A stretch of DNA of 64,000 nucleotides, taken from contig CATNEN010000001.1 in assembly GCA_950097015.1 (NCBI GenBank), positions 18,666,501 through 18,730,500 of the forward strand. The letters run 5' to 3'. A model generated the notes under the pieces. The model was not told the DNA's origin. It did not search any database and was given only the letters and a program-made list of their open reading frames with translations. This stretch comes from Macrostomum hystrix. Its lineage: Eukaryota; Platyhelminthes; Macrostomidae. The position numbers were made by a program, and so were the translations under genes. Below are positions 54,225-64,000 of this stretch, piece after piece (within the stretch, counting starts at the first letter, position 1; each line of letters starts with the position of its first letter).

Positions 54225-55203
54225 TCATTCGTCATCCTTGCCTCGCTTGATGAGATTGGTGAATTTGTTATAGTCCATCTTGCCGGCTGTAATTGGAGCC
54301 TCCTTCCAGGTCTGACGAATTTCCTCCTCACTGAAGTTGTCGCCCATGTTCTTCATCAGATCTTTGAAGCTGCAATGATGGATCACGTTAAGAATAAACA
54401 GCCATTGCTGCGGCCCTGTTTTTTTATCGTACGAGTACTTTAAGAGCACAAACTGGAGCACAATAATGTCGCCGACTCACTACTCCTCGTCCAGCATGCC
54501 TGTATTGGCGTCGTCGAACATCTTGAAGGCGTTGCGCAGCGCGTCTTCAGGGTCTGAGCCAGTCAGCCGTTCGCCGAAAATCTGCAGGAAGGCTGTGAAG
54601 TTGAGCGGACCAGGCGACTCTTTCAGCATCTCCTGCAGCTCCTTGTCTGTTGGCTGGCGGCCTTGAGAATTATTTGAAAGCAGACTGCTATTTATTTCAA
54701 AATGATGTCTCTGATGCAAGTGTCCCAACTGAATGAGGCAAAGCAGTCATGAACTCACCTAGGGAGGCGTACATGTCCTTTAGATCCTCCACGTCGATGA
54801 ACCCGTCCCGATTCTGGTCGATCATAGTAAAAGCCTGAATGATTTATTTAGAGAAAGGCTCATGGATTTTTGGGAGCCACTGTGAGACATGAAACTAAAG
54901 AATCTCTCCCCATTTACCTCCTTAAACTCTTGCACCTGGGTTTGCGAAAATGCGGCGAAAACGTTCGAGGTAGCCCGCTGAGCTCGTTTGCCTTCCTGCT
55001 TCTGCATGGTGAGCGGGGGAAATTGGTGGGTCGAAGGGGATTATCAAGTTTTAAAGGTTTTGATATTTGCATAGGGATTAAGAGATAGGTGATGGACTAG
55101 TTGAGTCGGGGGGCTGACGAGGAAATTCGGATAATCATTTGGGATATTCATGCTGAAATTCAGAGCGGCAGTGGAGCTAGCACAGACTCACATCGTCAGC
55201 CAT
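54225..55203 (-). CDS. Myosin regulatory light chain, five coding exons
   Basis: The exons are 55203-55192 (MADD), 55001-54918, 54834-54759, 54661-54481 and 54369-54225, all with GT-AG ends and matching phases, giving 165 residues, close to the usual 170. [11 protein letters not shown] (residues 9-19) carries the Thr15/Ser16 pair that corresponds to the phosphorylated Thr18/Ser19 of smooth and non-muscle light chains. The first EF-hand loop, [12 protein letters not shown] (38-49), keeps the metal ligands; later EF-hands are degenerate, as usual. APGPLNFT-like ([18 protein letters not shown]) and [13 protein letters not shown] are family hallmarks. The C-terminal half recalls molluscan regulatory light chains. 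It binds the myosin heavy-chain neck and lets kinases such as MLCK or ROCK switch motor activity; this is family knowledge. The frame has no defects. The small first exon was chosen because MADD is a common start and its phase fits. Confidence 0.95.
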
Positions 55204-55400
55204 TGTTATACTCAGACCTGCTTTCGTTCAGACCAGCTCAACTTCTGAAAAATTAGAAATAACTCTCGGATCAACAGGCAAGTCAGCACTAAGAATCGAC
55301 TAAGATACACGCAAACTTACAGGAAGGTTCCTTCGGCAAACTCTGGCAGGGCCGCAGCGGTTAGTCTGGCGCGGCGAATGACAGTCTTTTATTAGGGAGA
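55204..55400 (-). promoter_or_regulatory. 5' UTR intron and TATA-like box of the myosin light chain gene
   Basis: On the minus strand a CCTTCCT|GTAAGT donor (exon end 55321) and an ATTTTTCAG acceptor (exon start 55244) define a 76-bp intron in the leader. The acceptor could also receive a trans-spliced leader if the organism uses one. TAATAAAAG at 55394-55386 is a possible TATA box about 60-70 bases upstream of that donor. Confidence 0.5.
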
Positions 55401-56160
55401 ATTTCCGCATTAAAATGTGACACCAGCTGACTGGTCGCTGTGGGCCGGGAGGCTGAGGTGGTTGGGCAGAGGTTCATTGCTGGAGTTCTGCGCTAGGGTG
55501 GCAGCAGTTGGTTAGATTTGGCCCTGCACGCTTGCGTGCAATTCAAGCGGGGTGGGTGGGCTAAAATCGATGCCTCCTAAAGGTTGCAGTTGCAAGGGGT
55601 TCCGGCTGCTGTGACGGTGGGGCATCGCGATCTTCGCGACCGCATGCGGGCCGCAATGGCCAGTGTGTGCCATTTGCAGCATTTGTTAGAATTTCATACA
55701 AGCGTCTTGCGCAGCTGCGTCTATGCTTGCCGAAAGGTTGGCGCAATCAACATCTGACATTTCAAATTTCCCCAGTGTCAGCTAACACTGCGCCTACAGT
55801 GCGACATCAGCTCTCAATGCAACTTTTTAGATTCTTTTCATTTTTTATTTCATCCCCAAGAGCCCGAAGTTGAACATTGTTCCAGAATCTAAACATTGCT
55901 GGCGGGAAAATACTTCGTCAAACTATTGTAATTACTGGCTGGAGCAGACCTGACTCAGGTAGACCAAAAGAAAGATCAGGTAGACCAGGTAGTCGAACTT
56001 TTCGTCTTGAAAGCAAGCTTGAAATTTTGCTTCGTTAAATTTTGCTCTGTTTGTTCTGTTTGTATTGTTTGTACTGTTAAAATGCATTGACACTAAATTG
56101 GAATGTTAAATAACAATGCAATACAATATTATTTACTTAAAATAATAAGCTGCTATATAG
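55401..56160. other. No gene recognised
   Basis: Sequence of mixed composition between the light chain promoter and the satellite. Two-copy words such as GATCAGGTAGACC near 55970 are seen, nothing longer. Confidence 0.5.
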
Positions 56161-56164
56161 AGGT

Positions 56165-59100
56165 GTTACTCATCAACTATGCTCTTTAACACAACTGTTA
56201 GACAAATGTGTTACACAAATCTGCTCTTAAACACAACTGTTAGATAAATGTGTTACAAAATCTGCTATTCTGTACGGCTGTTAAATAAATGTGTTACACA
56301 ACTCTGCTATTCTGTACGGCTGTTAGATAATTGTGTTACACAACTCTGCTATTCAGTACAGCTGTTAGATAATTGTGTAACACAACTCTGCTATTCAATA
56401 CAGCTGTTAGATAAATGTTACACAACTCTGCTATTCAGTACAGCTGTTAGATAATTGTGTAACACAACTCTGCTATTCAATACAGCTGTTAGATAAATGT
56501 TACACAACTCTGCTATTCAATACAGCTGTTAGATAAATGTTACACAACTCTGCTATTCAGTACAGCTGTTAGATAATTGTGTTACACAACTCTGCTATTC
56601 AATACAGCTGTTAGATAAATGTGTTACACAACTCTGCTATTCAGTACAGCTGTTAGATAATTGTGTAACACAACTCTGCTATTCAATACAGCTGTTAGAT
56701 AAATGTTACACAACTCTGCTATTCAATACAGCTGTTAGATAATTGTGTTACACAACTCTGCTATTCAATACAGCTGTTAGATAAATGTGTTACACAAATC
56801 TGCTATTCAATACAGCTGTTAGATAAATATGTTACACAACTCTGCTATTGAATACAGCTGTTAGATAAATGTGTTACACAACTCTGCTACTCAATACAGC
56901 TGTTAGATAAATGTTACACAACTCTGCTATTCAATACAGCTGTTAGATAAATGTTACACAACTCTGCTATTCAATACAGCTGATAGATAAATGTTACACA
57001 ACTCTGCTATTCAGTACAGCTGTTAGATAATTGTGTTACACAACTCTGCTATTCAATACAGCTGTTAGATAAATGTTACACAACTCTGCTATTCAATACA
57101 GCTGTTAGATAATTGTGTTACACAACTCTGCTATTCAATACAGCTGTTAGATAAATGTGTTACACAACTCTGCTATTCAATACAGCTGTTAGATAAATAT
57201 GTTACACAACTCTGCTATTGAATACAGCTGTTAGATAAATGTGTTACACAACTCTGCTACTCAATACAGCTGTTAGATAAATGTTACACAACTCTGCTAT
57301 TCAATACAGCTGTTAGATAAATGTTACACAACTCTGCTATTCAATACAGCTGATAGATAAATGTTACACAACTCTGCTATTCAGTACAGCTGTTAGATAA
57401 TTGTGTTACACAACTCTGCTATTCAATACAGCTGTTAGATAATTGTGTTACACAACTCTGCTATTCAATACAGCTGTTAGATAAATGTGTTACACAAATC
57501 TGCTATTCAATACAGCTGTTAGATAAATATGTTACACAACTCTGCTATTGAATACAGCTGTTAGATAAATGTGTTACACAACTCTGCTACTCAATACAGC
57601 TGTTAGATAAATGTTACACAACTCTGCTATTCAATACAGCTGTTAGATAAATGTTACACAACTCTGCTATTCAATACAGCTGATAGATAAATGTTACACA
57701 ACTCTGCTATTCAGTACAGCTGTTAGATAATTGTGTTACACAACTCTGCTATTCAGTACAGCTGTTAGATAATTGTGTAACACAACTCTGCTATTCAATA
57801 CAGCTGTTAGATAAATGTGTTACACAACTCTGCTATTCAGTACAGCTGTTAGATAATTGTGTAACACAACTCTGCTATTCAATACAGCTGTTAGATAATT
57901 GTGTTACACAACTCTGCTATTCAATACAGCTGTTAGATAAATGTGTTACACAAATCTGCTATTCAATACAGCTGTTAGATAAATATGTTACACAACTCTG
58001 CTATTGAATACAGCTGTTAGATAAATGTGTTACACAACTCTGCTACTCAATACAGCTGTTAGATAAATGTTACACAACTCTGCTATTCAATACAGCTGTT
58101 AGATAAATGTTACACAACTCTGCTATTCAATACAGCTGATAGATAAATGTTACACAACTCTGCTATTCAGTACAGCTGTTAGATAATTGTGTTACACAAC
58201 TCTGCTATTCAATACAGCTGTTAGATAAATGTTACACAACTCTGCTATTCAATACAGCTGTTAGATAATTGTGTTACACAACTCTGCTATTCAATACAGC
58301 TGTTAGATAAATGTGTTACACAACTCTGCTATTCAATACAGCTGTTAGATAAATATGTTACACAACTCTGCTATTGAATACAGCTGTTAGATAAATGTGT
58401 TACACAACTCTGCTACTCAATACAGCTGTTAGATAAATGTTACACAACTCTGCTATTCAATACAGCTGTTAGATAAATGTTACACAACTCTGCTATTCAA
58501 TACAGCTGATAGATAAATGTTACACAACTCTGCTATTCAGTACAGCTGTTAGATAATTGTGTTACACAACTCTGCTATTCAATACAGCTGTTAGATAATT
58601 GTGTTACACAACTCTGCTATTCAATACAGCTGTTAGATAAATGTGTTACACAAATCTGCTATTCAATACAGCTGTTAGATAAATATGTTACACAACTCTG
58701 CTATTGAATACAGCTGTTAGATAAATGTGTTACACAACTCTGCTACTCAATACAGCTGTTAGATAAATGTTACACAACTCTGCTATTCAATACAGCTGTT
58801 AGATAAATGTTACACAACTCTGCTATTCAATACAGCTGATAGATAAATGTTACACAACTCTGCTATTCAGTACAGCTGTTAGATAATTGTGTTACACAAC
58901 TCTGCTATTCAGTACAGCTGTTAGATAATTGTGTAACACAACTCTGCTATTCAATACAGCTGTTAGATAAATGTGTTACACAACTCTGCTATTCAGTACA
59001 GCTGTTAGATAATTGTGTAACACAACTCTGCTATTCAATACAGCTGTTAGATAAATGTGTTACACAAATCTGCTATTCAATACAGCTGTTAGATAATTGT

Positions 59101-62100
59101 GTTACACAACTCTGCTATTCAATACAGCTGTTAGATAAATGTGTTACACAAATCTGCTATTCAATACAGCTGTTAGATAAATGTGTTACACAACTCTGCT
59201 ATTCAATACAGCTGTTAGATAAAGGTGTTACACAACTCTGCTATTCAATACAGCTGTTAGATAAATGTCTTACACAACTATGCTATTCTGTACCGCTGTT
59301 AGATAATTGTGTTACACAACTCTGCTATTCTGTACGGCTGTTAGATAATTGTGTTACACAACTATGCTATTCTGTACCGCTGTTAGATAATTGTGTTACA
59401 CAACTCTGCTATTCTGTACGGCTGTTAGAAAATTGTGTTACACAACTCTGCTACTCAATACAGCTGTTAGATAAATGTTACACAACTCTACTATTCAATA
59501 CAGCTGTTAGATAAATGTTACACAACTCTGCTATTCAATACAGCTGTTAGATAAATGTTACACAACTCTGCTATTCAATACAGCTGTTAGATAATTGTGT
59601 TACACAACTCTGCTATTCAATGCAGCTGTTAGATAAAGGTGTTACACAACTCTGCTATTCAGTAGAGCTGTTAGATAAATGTGTTACACAACTCTGCTAT
59701 TCTGTACGGCTGTTAGATAATTGTGTTACACAACTCTGCTATTCTGTATGGCTGTTAGATAATTGTGTTACACAACTCTGCTATTCTGTACGGCTGTTAG
59801 ATAAATGTTACACAACTCTGCTATTCAATACAGCTGTTAGATAAATGTTACACAACTCTGCTATTCAATACAGCTGTTAGATAAATGTTACACAACTCTG
59901 CTATTCAATACAGCTGTTAGATAATTGTGTTACACAACTCTGCTATTCAGTACAGCTGTTAGATAAATGTTACACAACTCTGCTATTCAGTACAGCTGTT
60001 AGATAATTGTGTTACACAACTCTGCTATTCAATACAGCTGTTAGATAATTGTGTTACACAACTCTGCTATTCAATACAGCTGTTAGATAAATGTGTTACA
60101 CAACTCTGCTATTCAATACAGCTGTTAGATAAATGTGTTACACAACTCTGCTATTCTGTACGGCTGTTAGATAATTGTGTTACACAACTCTGCTATTCAA
60201 TACAGCTGTTAGATAAATGTTACACGTACAACTCTGCTATTCAATACAGCTGATAGATAAATGTTACACAACTCTGCTATTCAATACAGCTGTTAGATAA
60301 TTGTGTTACACAACTCTGCTATTCAGTACAGCTGTTAGATAAATGTGTTACACAACTCTGCTATTCAATACAGCTGTTAGATAATTGTGTTACACAACTC
60401 TGCTATTCAATGCAGCTGTTAGATAAAGGTGTTACACAACTCTGCTATTCAGTAGAGCTGTTAGATAAATGTGTTACACAACTCTGCGATTCTGTACGGC
60501 TGTTAGATAATAGTGTTACACAACTCTGCTATTCAGTACAGCTGTTAGATAAATGTGTTACACAACTCTGCTATTCAGTACAGCTGTTAGATAATTGTGT
60601 TACACAACTCTGCTATTCAATACAGCTGTTAGATAAATGTTACACAACTCTGCTATTCAATACAGCTGTTAGATAAATGTTACACAACTCTGCTATTCAA
60701 TACAGCTGTTAGATAATTGTGTTACACAACTCTGCTATTCAGTACAGCTGTTAGATAAATGTTACACAACTCTGCTATTCAGTACAGCTGTTAGATAATT
60801 GTGTTACACAACTCTGCTATTCAATACAGCTGTTAGATAATTGTGTTACACAACTCTGCTATTCAATACAGCTGTTAGATAAATGTGTTACACAACTCTG
60901 CTATTCAATACAGCTGTTAGATAAATGTGTTACACAACTCTGCTATTCTGTACGGCTGTTAGATAATTGTGTTACACAACTCTGCTATTCAATACAGCTG
61001 TTAGATAAATGTTACACGTACAACTCTGCTATTCAATACAGCTGATAGATAAATGTTACACAACTCTGCTATTCAATACAGCTGTTAGATAATTGTGTTA
61101 CACAACTCTGCTATTCAGTACAGCTGTTAGATAAATGTGTTACACAACTCTGCTATTCAATACAGCTGTTAGATAATTGTGTTACACAACTCTGCTATTC
61201 AATGCAGCTGTTAGATAAAGGTGTTACACAACTCTGCTATTCAGTAGAGCTGTTAGATAAATGTGTTACACAACTCTGCGATTCTGTACGGCTGTTAGAT
61301 AATAGTGTTACACAACTCTGCTATTCAGTACAGCTGTTAGATAAATGTGTTACACAACTCTGCTATTCAAGTACAGCTGTTAGATAATTGTGTTACACAA
61401 CTCTGCTATTCAATACAGCTGTTAGATAAATGTTACACAACTCTGCTATTCAATACAGCTGTTAGATAATTGTGTTACACAACTCTGCTATTCAGTACAG
61501 CTGTTAGATAAATGTTACACAACTCTGCTATTCAGTACAGCTGTTAGATAATTGTGTTACACAACTCTGCTATTCAATACAGCTGTTAGATAATTGTGTT
61601 ACACAACTCTGCTATTCAATACAGCTGTTAGATAAATGTGTTACACAACTCTGCTATTCAATACAGCTGTTAGATAAATGTGTTACACAACTCTGCTATT
61701 CTGATACAGGCTGTTAGATAATGTGTTACACAACTCTGCTATTCAATACAGCTGTTAGATAAATGTTACACGTACAACTCTGCTATTCAATACAGCTGAT
61801 AGATAAATGTTACACAACTCTGCTATTCAATACAGCTGTTAGATAATTGTGTTACACAACTCTGCTATTCAGTACAGCTGTTAGATAATGTGTTACACAA
61901 CTCTGCTATTCAGTACAGCTGTTAGATAATTGTGTTACACAACTCTGCTATTCAATGCAGCTGTTAGATAAAGGTGTTACACAACTCTGCTATTCAGTAG
62001 AGCTGTTAGATAAATGTGTTACACAACTCTGCTATTCTGTACGGCTGTTAGATAATAGTGTTACACAACACTGCTATTCAGTACAGCTGTTAGATAATAG

Positions 62101-64000
62101 TGTTACACAACTATGCTATTCAATACAGCTGTTAGATAAATGTTACACAACTCTGCTATTCAAGTACAGCTGTTAGATAATAGTGTTACACAACTCTGCT
62201 ATTCAATACAGCTGTTAGATAAATGTTACACAACTCTGCTATTCAGTACAGCTGTTAGATAAATTGTTACACAAGTCTGCTATTCATGTACAGCTGTTAG
62301 ATAATGTTTACACAACTCTGCTATTCAGTACAGCTGTTAGATAATTGTGTTACACAACTCTGCTATTCAGTACAGCTGTTAGATAATGTGTTACACAACT
62401 CTGCTATTCAATACAGCTGTTAGATAAATGTGTTACACAACTCTGCTATTCAATACAGCTGTTAGATAATGTGTACACAACTCTGCTATTCTGTACAGCT
62501 GTTAGATAATTGTGTTACACAACTCTGCTATTCAATACAGCTGTTAGATAATTGTGTTACACAACTCTGCTATTCAATACAGCTGTTAGATAAATGTGTT
62601 ACACAACTCTGCTATTCAATACAGCTGTTAGATAAATGTGTTACACAACTCTGCTATTCTGTACGGCTGTTAGATAATTGTGTTACACAACTCTGCTATT
62701 CAATACAGCTGTTAGATAAATGTTACACGTACAACTCTGCTATTCAATACAGCTGATAGATAAATGTTACACAACTCTGCTATTCAATACAGCTGTTAGA
62801 TAATTGTGTTACACAACTCTGCTATTCAGTACAGCTGTTAGATAAATGTGTTACACAACTCTGCTATTCAGTACAGCTGTTAGATAAATGTGTTACACAA
62901 CTATGCTATTCAATACAGCTGTTAGATAAATGTGTTACACAACTCTGCTATTCTGTACGCTGTTAGATAATTGTGTTACACAACTCTGCTATTCAATACA
63001 GCTGTTAGATAATTGTGTTACACAACTCTGCTATTCAATACAGCTGTTAGATAAATGTTACACAACTCTGCTATTCAGTACAGCGTGTTAGATAAATGTT
63101 ACACAAGTCTGCTATTCTGTACAGCTGTTAGATAAATGTTTACACAACTCTGCTATCAGTACAGCTGTTAGATAAATTGTGTACAACAACTCTGCTATTC
63201 AGTACAGCGTGTAGATAATTGTGTTACACAACTCTGCTATTCAATACAGCTGTTAGATAAATGTGTTACACAACTCTGCTATTCAATACAGCTGTTAGAT
63301 AAATGTGTTACACAACTCTGCTATTCTGTACGGCTGTTAGATAATGGTGTTACACAACTCTGCTATTCAATACAGCTGTTAGATAATTGTGTTACACAAC
63401 TCTGCTATTCAATACAGCTGTTAGATAAATGTGTTACACAACTCTGCTATTCAATACAGCTGTTAGATAAATGTGTTACACAACTCTGCTATTCTGTACG
63501 GCTGTTAGATAATTGTGTTACACAACTCTGCTATTCAATACAGCTGTTAGATAAATGTTACACGTACAACTCTGCTATTCAATACAGCTGATAGATAAAT
63601 GTTACACAACTCTGCTATTCAATACAGCTGTTAGATAATTGTGTTACACAACTCTGCTATTCAGTACAGCTGTTAGATAAATGTGTTACACAACTCTGCT
63701 ATTCAGTACAGCTGTTAGATAATTGTGTTACACAACTCTGCTATTCAATGCAGCTGTTAGATAAAGGTGTTACACAACTCTGCTATTCAGTAGAGCTGTT
63801 AGATAAATGTGTTACACAACTCTGCTATTCTGTACGGCTGTTAGATAATAGTGTTACACAACACTGCTATTCAGTACAGCTGTTAGATAATAGTGTTACA
63901 CAACTATGCTATTCAATACAGCTGTTAGATAAATGTTACACAACTCTGCTATTCAGTACAGCTGTTAGATAATAGTGTTACACAACTCTGCTATTCAATA
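56165..64000 (+). repeat. 40/42-bp satellite array with higher-order structure, runs off the window
   Basis: About 190 head-to-tail units: ACAACTCTGCTATTCAATAC, AGCTGTTAGATAAATGTGTT. Units are 42 bp, or 40 bp where GTGTT becomes GTT. In 56.9-59.0 kb the marker GCTGATAG lies at 56981, 57351, 57681, 58138, 58507 and 58837, spacings 370, 330, 457, 369 and 330, so a block of 1156 bp is repeated. From about 59.2 kb another domain has TGTACGG variants and ACACGTACAAC insertions with blocks of about 790 bp (for example 59620, 60410, 61202). The 42-bp unit is a multiple of three and makes repeated open frames (CVTQLCYSVQLLDN), which I regard as accidental. Confidence 0.97.

Noticed and set aside
56248-63972. 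Repeated open frames coding CVTQLCYSVQLLDN units
   Set aside because: They follow the 42-bp satellite unit and break at every 40-bp unit; no promoter, no unique sequence, many frame-breaking variants.

Overview
The window is animal nuclear DNA: genes are split by short GT-AG introns, the intergenic DNA is AT-rich, and tandem and dispersed repeats dominate. There are no bacterial operons and no rRNA. The one clear housekeeping gene, a myosin regulatory light chain at 54.2-55.2 kb, has a C-terminal half that recalls molluscan-type light chains. With the repeat load this fits a lophotrochozoan invertebrate, perhaps a free-living flatworm, but the species cannot be fixed from the sequence.

Layout. 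0-1.7 kb: AT-rich, empty. 1.7-3.0 kb: several exons of a proline/glycine-rich gene. 4.3-13.4 kb: minisatellites and an 18-copy 142-bp array, with only weak small ORFs. 13.8-17.7 kb: a small double-zinc-finger gene and a KDZ-type transposase gene, both on the minus strand. 18.3-18.8 kb: a 436-bp terminal-inverted-repeat element carrying the tail of an ISXO2/Merlin-like transposase. 20.7-23.6 kb: three 320-bp repeats with tRNA-like heads, a tRNA-derived SINE, a Helitron-like 5' end and a broken Ty3/gypsy gag. 23.5-27.1 kb: a divergent pair, a 751-residue zinc-finger protein (minus) and a zinc-finger/SET protein (plus). 27.4-32 kb: dispersed repeat families around a frameshifted acidic gene. 32.4-33.7 kb: a mariner with one internal stop. 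34.3-36.9 kb: a two-exon paralogue of the 751-residue protein. 38-43 kb: purine- or pyrimidine-rich duplications and a 70-bp palindrome. 43.6-45.9 kb: a second transposase remnant and an Ala/Glu-rich gene with frameshifts. 47.5-49.6 kb: a zinc-finger plus Ulp1 peptidase gene in several exons. 50-52.6 kb: dispersed repeats. 54.2-55.4 kb: the myosin light chain gene. 56.2-64 kb: a 40/42-bp satellite array with higher-order structure that runs off the window.

Main biological point. Five loci (13.8, 23.5, 26.0, 34.3 and 47.5 kb) carry a two-C2H2-finger block with similar spacing. In four of them a short helical segment follows, then a linker of internal tandem repeats, then one of three different C-terminal modules: an unrecognised about 330-residue module (twice), a KMT5A-like SET domain, or a Ulp1/C48 cysteine protease. 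This looks like a family that keeps a presumed DNA-targeting head and changes its effector. It sits in a transposon-rich setting, and whether it is host or element-encoded is open. Many of these reading frames carry single-base frameshifts, so the choice between decayed copies and assembly errors must be settled before their activity is judged.
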